DNA of 64,000 nucleotides from Bifidobacteriaceae bacterium (GCA_031281585.1 JAITFE010000030.1:1-64000); one strand, 5' to 3'. Counted from the stretch's first letter, positions 45,220 through 55,500 are shown. Made by a program: numbers and translations. The notes: generated by a model not told the origin, from the sequence alone.

Positions 45220-47367
45220 ATGGCTACTGCGACTATTGCATCCGCTCGCCCGTGGCCGCTGGGCTCGGAAACGGTGGCTTCCCCTCGAGGCGCGGCCGGG
45301 CCGGTCGCGAACGACCTGCCCGCGCAGGCGGCTGTCGGCACCCGCCACGGGTTCGGCCCGGTTTGCCAAGACGATTCTGGCTTGGGCGGCGGCGACGGTC
45401 GGCTCGGAGGACACCCCGGGCGTGACGCGGGCACCGCGCCTGGGTTCGCCGCAAGGGGCCAGAACAAGTTTGACCTGGGCGGCGACGGTTGGTCCGGTGG
45501 CCGCGGCCAATCTGGTTCCGGCGTCGGCACCCCCTCCGGCGCTGACGCGGGCGATCCGCCTGGATTCGGCTCAAGCGGTGGCCAGGATGGACTTGGCTGT
45601 GGCCCTCGAAGTGAAGCTGGGGGCGGCGGCCCATCGCCCGCGAAGGCGCTGGGCAACGGCGGCACGCCCACAGATTGGCGGAGCCTGGCAGATTCCAGGT
45701 TGGCGATGTGCGCCACCGCGCTGGACGAGTTCGCCTCGACAGACCGGTCGGGATTGGATGCCGCGCGGTTGTTGGCGAATCTCGATGGGTTGGTGGAGTT
45801 GTCGAAGCGGTCGGGATCGCTGGCGGCGGCGCTGTCTGAGGAAGTGAGGCGCCGGGGCGCGGCCGCGAAGACGGAGGGCGTGGACGTGGAGTCGCATCTC
45901 CGGATGAAGCACAGGCTCTCGCCGGCGGAAATCCGCAAACTCGTGAAACAAGGCGAGGTGCTGCGGCCGTTCGAAGTGATGAGCCTGGCGACTCAGCGGG
46001 GTGAGATTTCCCCGGCGCAGGCGGAGGCCTGCGCGCGTGAACTCGCGGACTTCCCCGTTGACATATTGGGCGATGCGGCGTTGCGGGAAGCGGAAACCCT
46101 GCTGGTCGCAGAGGCCCGCCGGCTCGGCGCAAGACAGCTGGGGCTGAAAGCCCGGCGACTGGTCGACCAGGCCCGCCAGGAGGCAGGCGTGGGCGGGGAC
46201 CGGGCCGACCGGCTGGACCGCGACCATGAGAAGGCGTTCAAAGAGCGGTTCCTCTCGTTCAAACGCGACGGCCAGACAATGATCATCCGGGGGCGCTGCA
46301 CAATCGAGGCGGGCCTGCGGATCAAAGCCCGTCTGGAAAGCGCCGCACTGGCCGTCCGCCGGGCGCGCACCGACTCCACCAACGGTGCCCCCAACGGCGA
46401 AGCCCAGGGCAGGCATGACCCGGCCGACGAGGGCGCGGGCAGCGGATCGTTCGGTCCCTTGGCTGGTGGCTCCGCGAGCAACAACTCGCAGGATGCGGTG
46501 AGCAGCGGCAGGCGGGAGGATCCAGCGACCGGCGGCGAGGACGGCAACGTGTGGGATCCGGCGACCGGTGGCGGCGCGGGTGGCGCGTCTTGGGATCCGC
46601 TGGCCGGTGGCGGCCTCGAGGCGGAGCCGTTTGCGGCTTCGGTGATGGATGCGCTGGAGGCGATCATGGATTACGACCCTGGCGTGGAGGCCCCGCTGCA
46701 GGTCGGAAAGCCCGCCCGGTTCGTGGTCACCATGACCGAGGAGGGTTTGCGTTCAGGCGCCCTTGAGGGAACGCTTCAGGAAAGCGGCGAACCGCTGGCC
46801 CCGTCGGCTCTCGACCAGGCCGCCTGCGACAGCGAATGGATCGCGGTCTTGCGCGGCTCGTTCGGCCAACCCCTCGATGTGGGACGGGCCACCCGCCGGG
46901 TGCCAAAGGCGCTCCGGATCGCGTTGGAAGAGCGGGACAACGGCTGCGTGTTTCCCGGCTGCGGAGTCTCGGCGAGCGGCTGCCAGGCCCATCACCTGCA
47001 TAAATGGGTGTTGGGAGGCTCGACCAGCCTGGACAATCTGGCCCTCTGCTGCGCCGTGCATCACAAGATCGTGGAACCTGCCCGGAAGCTGCCGGACGGA
47101 ACGCCGTGGCGCCCCGGAGCTGACGACCCGGGACGGTGGCGGATCGAAATCGACCCGGTGCACCACCATCCGGTCGTGATACCCCCAGCACGGGTCGACC
47201 CGGAACGCAAGCCGCTCCTGAACGGGCGCATCAGGCTGAAACTCGAAATGCTCGGCGCCCTTCCCCAATCCGCCCAAGGGTCTTCCGGCCCGGCCGCCGC
47301 CCCTGAGGGCGAGATCCATCGCGCGCAGGGCAACGGGTTCCGTGAACGTCAGCAGGCCGTCCAATGA
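45220..47367 (+). CDS. DUF222 / HNH endonuclease family protein (13E12-like)
   Basis: This 715-residue protein has a long glycine-rich low-complexity N-terminus (about 1-155), a helical DUF222 domain (about 165-395), a Gly/Ala-rich linker and a C-terminal HNH nuclease domain. The HNH core includes CVFPGC near 577, CQAHHLHKW near 588 and [14 protein letters not shown] near 605. The family is abundant and multicopy in actinobacteria; its biological role is not settled. Both low-complexity segments are unusually long compared with the family, which is often about 400-500 residues. Confidence 0.85.
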   Translation: MATATIASARPWPLGSETVASPRGAAGPVANDLPAQAAVGTRHGFGPVCQDDSGLGGGDGRLGGHPGRDAGTAPGFAARGQNKFDLGGDGWSGGRGQSGSGVGTPSGADAGDPPGFGSSGGQDGLGCGPRSEAGGGGPSPAKALGNGGTPTDWRSLADSRLAMCATALDEFASTDRSGLDAARLLANLDGLVELSKRSGSLAAALSEEVRRRGAAAKTEGVDVESHLRMKHRLSPAEIRKLVKQGEVLRPFEVMSLATQRGEISPAQAEACARELADFPVDILGDAALREAETLLVAEARRLGARQLGLKARRLVDQARQEAGVGGDRADRLDRDHEKAFKERFLSFKRDGQTMIIRGRCTIEAGLRIKARLESAALAVRRARTDSTNGAPNGEAQGRHDPADEGAGSGSFGPLAGGSASNNSQDAVSSGRREDPATGGEDGNVWDPATGGGAGGASWDPLAGGGLEAEPFAASVMDALEAIMDYDPGVEAPLQVGKPARFVVTMTEEGLRSGALEGTLQESGEPLAPSALDQAACDSEWIAVLRGSFGQPLDVGRATRRVPKALRIALEERDNGCVFPGCGVSASGCQAHHLHKWVLGGSTSLDNLALCCAVHHKIVEPARKLPDGTPWRPGADDPGRWRIEIDPVHHHPVVIPPARVDPERKPLLNGRIRLKLEMLGALPQSAQGSSGPAAAPEGEIHRAQGNGFRERQQAVQ

Positions 47368-47656
47368 CGGCGCGAACGGGCGGTCGGGCCCCCAACGGAA
47401 CCGGGGAGCGGCACGGCGCCAAGGGGAACTCCTCGGGCGGGGCCGCGCGCGCTGGGCAGGTTCGGCGGCGGCCGGGCACCGCTTGGCGGCAGGCGGGGCC
47501 AACGGGCGGTCGCGCCCCGACGGAACCGGGGAGCGGCCCTGGCCTGGGCCGGAGGGTGGTCACCGTTGGCGGGCGTGTGTCGGCCATGCGGCGTCAAACA
47601 GCCCCGGTAGACTGACCCAAGGTTTTAGCTGGATAAAAGAGGGGAAGAAGCGTTCT
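47368..47656. other. Spacer before yebC with imperfect direct repeats
   Basis: The block GGGCGGTCGGGCCCCCAACG followed by GAACCGGGGAGCGG (about 47385-47418) recurs as GGGCGGTCGCGCCCCGACG with GAACCGGGGAGCGG (about 47503-47536). No gene is supported. The right end holds the GAGGGGAAGAAG ribosome-binding region of yebC. Confidence 0.45.
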
Positions 47657-48415
47657 ATGTCGGGTCACTCGAAGTGGGCCACCACCAAGCATAAGAAGGC
47701 CGCGATCGACGCCAAGCGAGGCAAACTGTTCGCCAAACTGATCAAGAACATTGAAGTCGCCGCCCGCACCGGCGGGGGCGATCCAGCGGCGAACCCAACC
47801 CTTTACGACGCGATCCAGAAGGCCAAGAAGTCCTCCGTCCCGAACGACAACATAGACCGCGCCGTCAAACGGGGATCTGGGGCCGAAGGCGGCGGTGCCG
47901 ACTACCAGTCGATCATTTACGAAGGCTACGGACCCGGCGGAGTCGCCGTCCTGGTCGAGGCCCTGACGGACAACCGCAACCGCGCCTCATCCGACATCCG
48001 CCTGGCACTCTCCCGCAACGGGGGCTCCCTGGCAGACCCGGGCTCCGTCGCCTACATGTTCTCCCGCAAGGGGGTCATCGAGGTCCCGGCCGCCCCCGGC
48101 CTTGACGAGGACGCGGTCCTCGACGCGGTGCTGGAAGCCGACCCGGAAGAGGTCACCCCCCAAGACGGCGGCTTCGAGATCATCACCGCCCCGGAGAACC
48201 TCCTCGCGACCCGCCAGGCCCTCCAAGCGGCTGGGATCGACTACGACTCGGCGGAGGTGCAGTTCGTACCCTCGATGGAGGTGTCCCTGGACGCCGAAGG
48301 CGTCAAGAAGATCCTGCGCGTGGTGGACGCCCTCGAAGACTCGGACGACGTGCAGAACGTCTACACCAACTTCGACGCCAGCGACGAGGTCATCGCCGAA
48401 GCGATGGGGGAGTAA
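47657..48415 (+). CDS. yebC: YebC/PmpR-family protein
   Basis: This 252-residue cytosolic protein begins [20 protein letters not shown], the family hallmark, and contains [20 protein letters not shown] near 96-115. YebC proteins are associated with translation of proline-rich stretches and with transcriptional regulation. It lies six bases before ruvC, a very common arrangement in which yebC heads the ruvCAB operon. ATG at 47657 is the conserved start. Confidence 0.95.
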   Translation: MSGHSKWATTKHKKAAIDAKRGKLFAKLIKNIEVAARTGGGDPAANPTLYDAIQKAKKSSVPNDNIDRAVKRGSGAEGGGADYQSIIYEGYGPGGVAVLVEALTDNRNRASSDIRLALSRNGGSLADPGSVAYMFSRKGVIEVPAAPGLDEDAVLDAVLEADPEEVTPQDGGFEIITAPENLLATRQALQAAGIDYDSAEVQFVPSMEVSLDAEGVKKILRVVDALEDSDDVQNVYTNFDASDEVIAEAMGE

Positions 48416-48421
48416 CCGCCC

Positions 48422-48994
48422 ATGCGCGTGCTGGGGGTCGATCCGGGCCTGACCCGCTGCGGCCTGGGCGTGATCGATTCGCAGCCGGGCCGGCGCGTCA
48501 GCCTGGTCGAATTCGGGACCGCCACCAGCCCGCCGGATGACACCGTGGACCGCCGCCTCCTCGCGATCGCCGACGCGGTGGGGGAATGGATCGACCGCCT
48601 AAGGCCGGACGCGGTCGCGATCGAGCGGGTCTTCGCCCAACACAACGCCTACACGGTTTCCGGCACCATGCAGGCCAGCGGCGTCGCCATGGTCGAAGCC
48701 GCCCGTCGCGGGGTCGAGGTCGCCCTCCACACCCCCACCGAGGTCAAAGCCGCCGTGACCGGCAACGGCGACGCCCCGAAAGAGCAAATCGCACACATGG
48801 TCACCCGCCTCCTCTCCCTGGACAAGCCGCCCACCCCCGCCGACGCGGCCGACGCCCTAGCCCTCGCCATCTGCCACGCCTGGCGTCCCTCCACCCTCAG
48901 CCCCACCGGCCAGGCCGCTACCCCCGCCCAAAAGGCCTGGGTCGAGGCCGCCCGCGCCGCCCGCCGCGGCCGCAAGACCTGGGTGGCCGCATGA
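48422..48994 (+). CDS. ruvC: Holliday junction resolvase RuvC
   Basis: This 190-residue endonuclease cuts four-way DNA junctions within the RuvABC complex. The RNase H-like acidic residues are visible: D7 in VLGVDPG, E68 in AIERVF and the aspartates in [14 protein letters not shown] near 139-142. The C-terminal 35 residues are a basic tail. It lies between yebC and ruvA. Confidence 0.95.
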   Translation: MRVLGVDPGLTRCGLGVIDSQPGRRVSLVEFGTATSPPDDTVDRRLLAIADAVGEWIDRLRPDAVAIERVFAQHNAYTVSGTMQASGVAMVEAARRGVEVALHTPTEVKAAVTGNGDAPKEQIAHMVTRLLSLDKPPTPADAADALALAICHAWRPSTLSPTGQAATPAQKAWVEAARAARRGRKTWVAA

Positions 48995-49128
48995 TCGCCT
49001 CGCTCTTCCCCGCCCGCCGTCTAGCGCAAGACTGGGGTGGCCGCGCGGTCGCCTCGCCTCGTGTGCCGGCTCCGCGCGTGGATGCCGCCGCCAGCCGGAA
49101 GCCTGAGGTGGTCGCGTGATCGCCTCGC
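48971..49128 (+). repeat. Degenerate repeats of the ruvC end / ruvA start
   Basis: The 35 bases at 48971-49005 (end of ruvC plus ATGATCGCCTCGCT) recur with about 80% identity at 49025-49059. A shorter part (TGGTCGCGTGATCGCCTCGC) recurs at about 49108-49127 as the true ruvA start. The unusual 121-base gap between ruvC and ruvA thus seems to have grown by partial duplication, leaving a dead ruvA start at 48991. Confidence 0.6.
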
Positions 49129-49721
49129 TTCGCGGCCCCGTTCTTTCCTTGACCGCCAACTCCGCCATTGTGGATTGCGGCGGCGTGGGCCTGGCCGTCA
49201 CCCTCACCCCGGCCGCCCGCGACCAACTGCGTCAAGGCGAGGAGGCCACCGTCTTGACCCACCTGGTGGTCCGCGAGGACTCCTTGACGCTCTACGGGTT
49301 CGCCGATGCCGCCGAGCGCGACGTCTTCGTTGTTGTCCAGTCCACCAGCGGAGTGGGCCCCAAGCTGGCGATCGCTCTGGTCTCGGCCTTGGGTGCGGAC
49401 GGCCTGACCAGGGCCGTCGCGGCCGAGGACGTGACCGCCCTGACGAAGGTGCCCGGCATTGGCCGCAAAGGCGCCCAGAAGCTCGTCATCTCGCTGGCCG
49501 GGAAACTGGCCCCCGCCGCCCCCGGCGGGGGAGTGCCCGGATCGGCCGGCCCCGCGGCCAGCCCCCTGGCCGAACAGGTACAAGCCGCCCTGGTGCAACT
49601 CGGATTCAACCCGCAGGCGGCCGCCGGGGCCGTCGCCGCCGCCCAAGCCGACCCAGGCGCGCCCACCGAGGTGGCCGGGCTCCTCCGCGCCGCCCTTCAA
49701 CGATTGCGGGCCACCCGATGA
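49116..49721 (+). CDS. ruvA: Holliday junction DNA helicase subunit RuvA
   Basis: This 201-residue protein has the RuvA order: N-terminal OB-fold domain (1-62), helix-hairpin-helix motifs ([14 protein letters not shown] near 70-83 and [14 protein letters not shown] near 112-125) and a C-terminal RuvB-binding domain (about 150-201). It forms a tetramer on the junction and loads RuvB. GTG at 49116 matches the usual MIASLRG start. Confidence 0.95.
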   Translation: MIASLRGPVLSLTANSAIVDCGGVGLAVTLTPAARDQLRQGEEATVLTHLVVREDSLTLYGFADAAERDVFVVVQSTSGVGPKLAIALVSALGADGLTRAVAAEDVTALTKVPGIGRKGAQKLVISLAGKLAPAAPGGGVPGSAGPAASPLAEQVQAALVQLGFNPQAAAGAVAAAQADPGAPTEVAGLLRAALQRLRATR

Positions 49722-49781
49722 CGGAAATGGGGACGGTTCCTGTTTCCGGCACGCCGGAAACAGGAACCGTCCCCATTTCCG
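49722..49781. repeat. Near-perfect palindrome with 29-bp arms in the ruvA-ruvB spacer
   Basis: CGGAAATGGGGACGGTTCCT...CCGGC (49722-49750) is exactly inverted at 49753-49781 around the two bases AC. It fills most of the 85-base gap between ruvA and ruvB and would form a very stable hairpin in RNA or a cruciform in DNA. No T-run follows, and ruvB continues downstream. A REP-like mobile palindrome or a regulatory attenuator are both possible. Confidence 0.85.
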
Positions 49782-49806
49782 ATCCGGCCCCGAAGGGGGT
49801 TGCGCC

Positions 49807-50910
49807 ATGACTGAGGAGCCACTTTCGCGCGAAGCCCTCTCGCCCGGTGCGTCCGGGACCGAGCGGGCCATCGAAGCCGCCCTGCGGCCCAAGAACCTGG
49901 GCGAATTCGTCGGCCAGAAGGTGGTCCGCGACCAGCTCTCACTGGTCTTGGAGGCGGCCAAAGCTAGGCGCATGCCGCCAGACCACGTGCTCCTGTCCGG
50001 GCCGCCCGGACTCGGCAAGACCACCCTGTCCATGATTATCGCCGCCGAACTGGGAGTCTCGATGCGGGTCACTTCGGGCCCCGCGATCCAGCACGCCGGC
50101 GACCTGGCCGCCGTCCTGACCTCGCTCGAAGAGGGAGAAGTCCTCTTTGTTGACGAGATCCACCGCCTCGCCCGCCCCGTCGAGGAGATGCTCTACGTGG
50201 CCATGGAGGACTTCCGGGTGGACGTCGTGGTCGGCAAAGGCCCCGGCGCCAACGCCATCCCCCTGACCCTGCCCCCCTTCACGGTGGTCGGCGCCACCAC
50301 CCGGGCGGGACTGCTGCCGGCCCCCTTGCGGGACCGGTTCGGTTTCACCGGCCAACTCGACTACTACTCGGCCGAGGAACTGGAACGGGTGATTGTGCGC
50401 TCGGCGGCCCTCCTCGACCTACAAGTCACACCCGAGGCCGCCGCCGAGGTCGCCTCGCGCTCCCGCGGCACCCCCCGGATCGCCAACCGCCTCCTCAGGA
50501 GAGTGCGGGACTGGGCCGAAGTGCGCGGCAGCGGTGTTGCCGACCTGGACGCCGCCCTGGCCGCCCTCGCCGTCTACCAAGTCGACCAGCGCGGACTGGA
50601 CCGTTTGGACCGCGCGATCCTCGAAGTCCTGGTCTGCCGCTTCGCCGGGCAACCGGTCGGATTGACCACCATGGCCGCCGCAGTGGGCGAGGAGCCGGAC
50701 ACGATCGAGACCGTGGTGGAGCCGTTCCTTCTGCGCGAGGGTCTGATCGCCCGCACCCCGCGCGGCCGGCTCGCCACCCCCGACGCCTACGCCCACCTGG
50801 GGGAGCGCCCCGCCGGACAGGCGGCCCCGCACCAACAGATCTCTTTGCTGCGCCCCGACCTCTCGGTCGAATCCAGCCCAGGCGAACCCCCGCCCCAGGA
50901 GTCCAGGTGA
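49807..50910 (+). CDS. ruvB: Holliday junction branch-migration ATPase RuvB
   Basis: This 367-residue AAA+ motor has Walker [10 protein letters not shown] near 66-74, Walker [11 protein letters not shown] near 116, sensor-1 GATTRAG near 165 and a C-terminal winged-helix domain. It drives junction migration with RuvA. ATG at 49807 begins about 17 residues before the conserved [12 protein letters not shown]. It is separated from ruvA by the palindrome, which is unusual because these genes normally abut or overlap. Confidence 0.96.
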   Translation: MTEEPLSREALSPGASGTERAIEAALRPKNLGEFVGQKVVRDQLSLVLEAAKARRMPPDHVLLSGPPGLGKTTLSMIIAAELGVSMRVTSGPAIQHAGDLAAVLTSLEEGEVLFVDEIHRLARPVEEMLYVAMEDFRVDVVVGKGPGANAIPLTLPPFTVVGATTRAGLLPAPLRDRFGFTGQLDYYSAEELERVIVRSAALLDLQVTPEAAAEVASRSRGTPRIANRLLRRVRDWAEVRGSGVADLDAALAALAVYQVDQRGLDRLDRAILEVLVCRFAGQPVGLTTMAAAVGEEPDTIETVVEPFLLREGLIARTPRGRLATPDAYAHLGERPAGQAAPHQQISLLRPDLSVESSPGEPPPQESR

Positions 50911-51042
50911 CACAGAAATGAGCCGCCAGCGAAATGGGATGGCCGCTTTCGGCCCGACAGTGTGCGCGCCGTGCCGAAGTCCCCTAGACTCACCCCGGAC
51001 GTATGTCTTTTTTCGCATCCCATTGACTGAGGAGTGTTTTCG

Positions 51043-51504
51043 TTGACTATTTCCGATGCCGTCCTGCTGGCCGCCGACGAGCCGGCTGCGCCAGCCGGGG
51101 GAGGCGGCAGCAGCTACGTAATGCTGATCTTCATCGCCGGAATGATCCTGGTGATGTGGTTCATGTCGCGGCGCAACAAGAAGCAGCAGCAGCAGCAGGG
51201 CGACTTCCGCCGCTCGCTGGACGTGGGCCAACGGGTTATGACCGTGGGCGGCATGATCGGGGTCATCACGGGGCTCAGCGGCGACGTGGTGACGCTGATG
51301 TCGCCCAGCGGCGACGAGTCCGCGTATCTCCGCCGGGCGATCAAGTCGGTCGTCTCGGATGAGGAATGGGCCAATTTGACCGAGCCCTACCCCGTCGATG
51401 AGGACGAGGAGATTGAGGCAGACGAAACGCCGGAAATCGAAGACGCGCCCGCTCCCGCCGAACCCGAAGAGGACGAACCCGAACCGGAAGACAAGGGCAA
51501 GTAA
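51043..51504 (+). CDS. yajC: Preprotein translocase accessory subunit YajC
   Basis: This 153-residue protein has one membrane helix (about 26-44, SYVMLIFIAGMILVMWFM), the conserved segment RNKKQQQQQGDFRRSL and GQRVMTVGGMIGVI, then a long acidic tail (about 110-153). YajC associates with SecDF in the membrane. TTG at 51043 is chosen because GAGGAG at 51029-51034 is correctly spaced; the GTG at 51034 overlaps that site. Confidence 0.92.
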   Translation: MTISDAVLLAADEPAAPAGGGGSSYVMLIFIAGMILVMWFMSRRNKKQQQQQGDFRRSLDVGQRVMTVGGMIGVITGLSGDVVTLMSPSGDESAYLRRAIKSVVSDEEWANLTEPYPVDEDEEIEADETPEIEDAPAPAEPEEDEPEPEDKGK

Positions 51505-51550
51505 ACCCTTCGGTTCGCCCCCGCAATTCATCCAAGGAAGAAGCACACTG

Positions 51551-53770
51551 GTGGCTACACACTCACGAAAGGCCCGGCCCGGCCGCACCCTGTTGGTGCT
51601 GGTCGTGTTGGTGGTCGCCCTGTTCGGAGCGATCGGGATCGGCACGGCGGCGGGCAAAACCGACTTTGTGCCGAAGTTCGCCCTCGACCTTGAAGGCGGC
51701 ACCGAGCTGGTCCTCACCCCGCAGGCCTCCGAATCCAACGCCCAGGTCACCAGCGAACAGCTCGACCAGGCGCAAGAGATCATCAGGTCGCGCGTTGACG
51801 CGTCGGGTGTGGCCGAGACGGAGGTCGCCCGGCAGGGCAACTCCAACATTGTGGTCTCGATCCCCGGCAACCCCAGCCAAGACCAACTGGACCTGGTCAC
51901 GAAGTCCGCGAAGATGACCTTCCGCACCGTGTTGTATGTGGCGAACGCGACCCCGACCCAACAAGACGCTTGGTCTAGCCGCTACTACCCGAACCCCTCC
52001 TACACGCCGGCGCCGGAGCCCAGCGCCGAAGGGGAAGACGGCGAAACCCCGACCGACGGCGAAACCCCGACCGACGGCGAGACTCCGGCTGAAGGCGAAA
52101 CCCCTGCCGAAGGTGAGGCGACCGCCGAGGCGACCCCGAGCCTGGAGCCCAGCCCGACGGCATCGGCGGCCAGCCCCTCCCCGGCGCCCACCCCGACCTC
52201 GAAGGTCGACGCCTCGACCGGCAACATGCCGGTCCCGCCAGACCCCGCGTACACCGCGCGGCTGGAGAACGGCCTGGATGAGGCGGTCGTGTACGCGGCG
52301 GTGGCCGAGGAATACGCCACGCTGCTTGATGGCGCCGAGTCGACCGTCGCCTCCAAGACCGCCAGCGGCGTCAGCGAGGAGGCCGCCAAAGCCCAAACGG
52401 TCGCCGAGATCATCAACTGCGACATGGTCGGCTCATCCCGCGGCAACGTGCCGTCCGATCCCGACAAGCCGCTGGTGACCTGCGATGACGCGGGCTCGGC
52501 GGCGTACATCCTGGGTCCGGTGATGGTTCAGGGCTCGGAGTTGACCAAGGCCAACAACGGCATGGCGACCACCCAACAGGGCAACACCACCGGCCAATGG
52601 GTGGTCGACATTGAGTTCAACTCGGCTGGCGGCAAGCAGTTCGGCGAGGTCACCACCAAGCTCGACGCGGCCTGCAAAGCAAACGCCGAAGACCCGAAGC
52701 GGCAATTCGCCATCGTCCTGGACGACGTGGTCATCTCCGCCCCGGAGGTCTGCAATGACCCGATCCTGACCGGCACGGCCCAGATTTCGGGCTCCTTCAC
52801 CCAGCAAAGCTCCAAGACCCTGGCCGACCAGTTGTCCTTCGGCTCGTTGCCGATCAACTTCATAGTCCAGTCGCAGGACCAGATTTCGGCGACCGCCGGG
52901 TCGGAGCAACTGGAGATTGGCCTCTGGGCCGGCTTGGTTGGCTTGATCCTGGTCGCCATCTACTCGTTCTTCCAATACCGCGCCCTGTCCATGGTGACCG
53001 TGTTGTCGCTGATCCTGGCGATCGGCATCTCCTACGGCACCATTGTTCTGCTCGGCTGGGTGCAGGGTTACCGCCTGTCGCTCGCGGGCGTGGCGGGCAT
53101 GATCGTGGCGATCGGCATAACCGCCGACTCGTTCATCGTCTACTTCGAACGCATCCGCGACGAGTTGCGCGTCGGCCGCTCGATCAGCCTGGCGGTGGAG
53201 ATGGCCTGGCTGCGGGCCCGGCGGACCATTCTGGCCTCGGACGGCGTCAACTTCATCGCCGCGATTGTGCTCTACATGGTCGCCGTGGGCGGCGTGCGCG
53301 GCTTCGCCTTCACCCTGGGTTTGACCACGGTCATGGACCTGGTGGTCGTGATGCTGTTCACCCATCCCATTGTGTCGCTACTGGTCAAGACCCGCTTCTG
53401 GGGCGACGGCCACCCGTGGTCCGGGCTCGACCCGTTCCGCCTGGGCGCTCCGGGTGCGGTCCGCTACAAGGGCCGGGGACGTTTCTCAGCTCCGTCCGAT
53501 GCCGTCTTGGCGGCTGGCGGCAAGGGCGGCCGTTCCGCCGTGGCAGTTTTGGAAGACGAGGACGAGGCGGGCGCCTCGACCGGGCTGGACCAGGCGGAGG
53601 TTGAGGGCGTGGCGCCCGAGACGGCATCGGACGCCAAGGCGGCCGGAGGCAAAGCGCCGAAGAAGGTGCCGGGCGAGGCCGGCCTGTCAATTGCCGAACG
53701 CAAGCGGCGCGCGGCGGAGCGGGCCCGACAAGCCGGCGACGAGCCGGAAGGGGGCGATAGCGATGGCTAA
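51551..53770 (+). CDS. secD: Protein translocase subunit SecD
   Basis: This 739-residue protein has an N-terminal helix (about 12-32), the D1 motif KFALDLEGGTELVL near 40-53, a large periplasm-type domain, and five C-terminal helices with LSLAGVAGMIVAIGITADSF near 512-531. SecDF uses the proton gradient to pull exported proteins outward. A Glu/Thr/Pro repeat insert (about 160-230) and a long cytosolic tail (about 640-739) exceed typical SecD length. GTG at 51551 follows AAGGAAG. Confidence 0.94.
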   Translation: MATHSRKARPGRTLLVLVVLVVALFGAIGIGTAAGKTDFVPKFALDLEGGTELVLTPQASESNAQVTSEQLDQAQEIIRSRVDASGVAETEVARQGNSNIVVSIPGNPSQDQLDLVTKSAKMTFRTVLYVANATPTQQDAWSSRYYPNPSYTPAPEPSAEGEDGETPTDGETPTDGETPAEGETPAEGEATAEATPSLEPSPTASAASPSPAPTPTSKVDASTGNMPVPPDPAYTARLENGLDEAVVYAAVAEEYATLLDGAESTVASKTASGVSEEAAKAQTVAEIINCDMVGSSRGNVPSDPDKPLVTCDDAGSAAYILGPVMVQGSELTKANNGMATTQQGNTTGQWVVDIEFNSAGGKQFGEVTTKLDAACKANAEDPKRQFAIVLDDVVISAPEVCNDPILTGTAQISGSFTQQSSKTLADQLSFGSLPINFIVQSQDQISATAGSEQLEIGLWAGLVGLILVAIYSFFQYRALSMVTVLSLILAIGISYGTIVLLGWVQGYRLSLAGVAGMIVAIGITADSFIVYFERIRDELRVGRSISLAVEMAWLRARRTILASDGVNFIAAIVLYMVAVGGVRGFAFTLGLTTVMDLVVVMLFTHPIVSLLVKTRFWGDGHPWSGLDPFRLGAPGAVRYKGRGRFSAPSDAVLAAGGKGGRSAVAVLEDEDEAGASTGLDQAEVEGVAPETASDAKAAGGKAPKKVPGEAGLSIAERKRRAAERARQAGDEPEGGDSDG
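52037..52126 (+). repeat. Five 18-bp tandem repeats in secD
   Basis: Five 18-bp units encode DGETPT, DGETPT, DGETPA, EGETPA and EGEATA in the extracytosolic insert of SecD. They form a flexible acidic, threonine/proline-rich linker. Being in whole codons, unit gain or loss would keep the frame. Confidence 0.8.
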
Positions 53771-54866
53771 GGGATTCTCGCAATGGGGCAACGACCTCTA
53801 CACCGGCCGGCGGTCCTATTCGGTGGTGCCGAAAATCAGGATCTGGCTGGGCATAGCCGCAGCCGTGCTGGTTGTCTGCGTGTTTCTGCTGTTCAAACCG
53901 GGATTGACGCTCGGAATGGAGTTCGTGGGCGGCACCGAGTTCAGGGTGGTCGGCACCTCCTCGACCGATCAGAGCCCGGCTCTGGACGCCGTGCGGGAGG
54001 CGTTGGGCGGGGAGGCCTCGCCCAAGGTGACCTCGCTCGGCGACGGGGGCGTGCGGGTGCAGGTCGGCAAGCTGTCGGCTGACGAGACCCAGAGCGTGAA
54101 GTCGGCGCTGGCCGACGCGTACGACGTGCCGATCGAGGACGTGTCGAACCAGATGGTTTCGGCCTCCTGGGGTTCGGACGTCTCCGGCAAAGCCCTCCGC
54201 GGCTCGATCATCTTCCTGGTGCTGGTGGCCGTCGCGATGATCCTCTACTTCCGCAACTGGGCGATGGCCGTCTCCGCGATCACGGCCTTGATCCACGACT
54301 TGCTGGTGACGGTCGGGGTTTACGCCGCGGTCGGCTTCGAGGTCACCCCCGCCACCCTGATCGGCTTCCTGACCGTCTTGGGCTACTCGATGTATGACAC
54401 GGTGGTGGTCTTCGACAAGGTCCGCGAGAACACCGACGGCGTCCTGGACCAGTCGCAGTACACGTACGGCGAGGCGGCGAACCTGGCCGTCAACCAGACC
54501 ATGGTGCGGTCGATCAACACCTCGGTGGTGGCGCTGCTGCCGGTCGGGGCCATCCTGTTCATCGGCTGGGCTCTGCTGGGGCCGTCCTCTTTGCAGGACA
54601 TCTCGCTGGCCTTGTTCGTCGGCATGGCCGCCGGCACCTATTCGTCCATCTTCCTGGCGACCCCGCTGGAGGTGCTGCTCCGCAACCGGGAGAGCCGGAT
54701 CCGGGATCACGCCGAGAGGGTGCTGGCGAAGCGCGCGGCCGCGATCGCGGCCGGGGCGGACACGGGGATCGGCACGGCGGCGATCTCCGGGATCGGAGCC
54801 ATGCGGGCCGGGGAGCACCGGGGCCATGAGGCCCAACCGCGCCGCAAGACCCGTTCGGAGCGGTGA
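53763..54866 (+). CDS. secF: Protein translocase subunit SecF
   Basis: This 367-residue protein has six membrane helices, the motif GLTLGMEFVGGTEFRV near 43-58, and TVLGYSMYDTVVVFDKVREN near 206-225. It forms the SecDF motor with the product of the preceding gene, which it overlaps by eight bases. The C-terminal 50 residues are a basic, alanine-rich cytosolic tail. Confidence 0.95.
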   Translation: MAKGFSQWGNDLYTGRRSYSVVPKIRIWLGIAAAVLVVCVFLLFKPGLTLGMEFVGGTEFRVVGTSSTDQSPALDAVREALGGEASPKVTSLGDGGVRVQVGKLSADETQSVKSALADAYDVPIEDVSNQMVSASWGSDVSGKALRGSIIFLVLVAVAMILYFRNWAMAVSAITALIHDLLVTVGVYAAVGFEVTPATLIGFLTVLGYSMYDTVVVFDKVRENTDGVLDQSQYTYGEAANLAVNQTMVRSINTSVVALLPVGAILFIGWALLGPSSLQDISLALFVGMAAGTYSSIFLATPLEVLLRNRESRIRDHAERVLAKRAAAIAAGADTGIGTAAISGIGAMRAGEHRGHEAQPRRKTRSER

Positions 54867-55414
54867 GGGACGTGAACCTGATCTCGCGGGAGCAGGTCCG
54901 CGACCTGGTCGAGGCGAACTGCCGCGACATCCCCGACTTCCCCACCCCGGGGGTTGTGTTCAAGGACATCACGCCCTTGCTGGCGGATTCGTACGCCTTT
55001 GGCCAGGTGATCGAGTACCTCGCGGACTTCCTGGAGCGGGTCGGCTGCGAACTGGTGGTCGGAATTGAGGCGCGCGGCTTCATTGTGGCCGCGCCTGCGG
55101 CCTTCCACGCTGGCCTGGGCTTTGTGCCGTTGCGCAAGCCCGGCAAGCTCCCAGGAGTGACCCTGCGGGAGTCATACGCCCTGGAATACGGCGAGGCGTC
55201 TCTGGAGATGCACGAGGACGCCATTCCGCCGGGCGCCCGGGTCGTCATCATGGACGACGTGCTGGCCACCGGCGGAACCGCCGCCGCGGCTGCGGACCTT
55301 TTGGAGCGGGCCGGCGCGAAGGTGATCGGGATGAGCTTCCTGATCGAGTTGTCCTTCCTGGGCGGCCGGGCCAAACTGCCGGGCCGCGACCTGGAATGCA
55401 TCTGGACCACGTGA
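54863..55414 (+). CDS. apt: Adenine phosphoribosyltransferase
   Basis: This 183-residue enzyme salvages adenine to AMP. The PRPP-binding motif VVIMDDVLATGGTA lies near 128-141, and the N-terminal IPDFPTPGVVFKDITPLL (about 22-39) is typical of Apt. GTG at 54863 overlaps secF (GTGA); GTG at 54872 is an alternative start. The secD-secF-apt-rel order is widely conserved in actinobacteria. Confidence 0.94.
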   Translation: MRDVNLISREQVRDLVEANCRDIPDFPTPGVVFKDITPLLADSYAFGQVIEYLADFLERVGCELVVGIEARGFIVAAPAAFHAGLGFVPLRKPGKLPGVTLRESYALEYGEASLEMHEDAIPPGARVVIMDDVLATGGTAAAAADLLERAGAKVIGMSFLIELSFLGGRAKLPGRDLECIWTT

Positions 55415-55500
55415 CGTTCCCCAAGAGGACCGGCGGGCGCTGACACTCCGTCTGGCGTGCGCCGATGGCGCAAAGCGGCGGGTCCCGTCGCGAGCGGCTC

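Noticed and set aside
49722-49781. Palindrome read as an intrinsic terminator of ruvCA
   Set aside because: There is no T-run, ruvB follows within the same operon, and the arms are far longer than a normal terminator stem.
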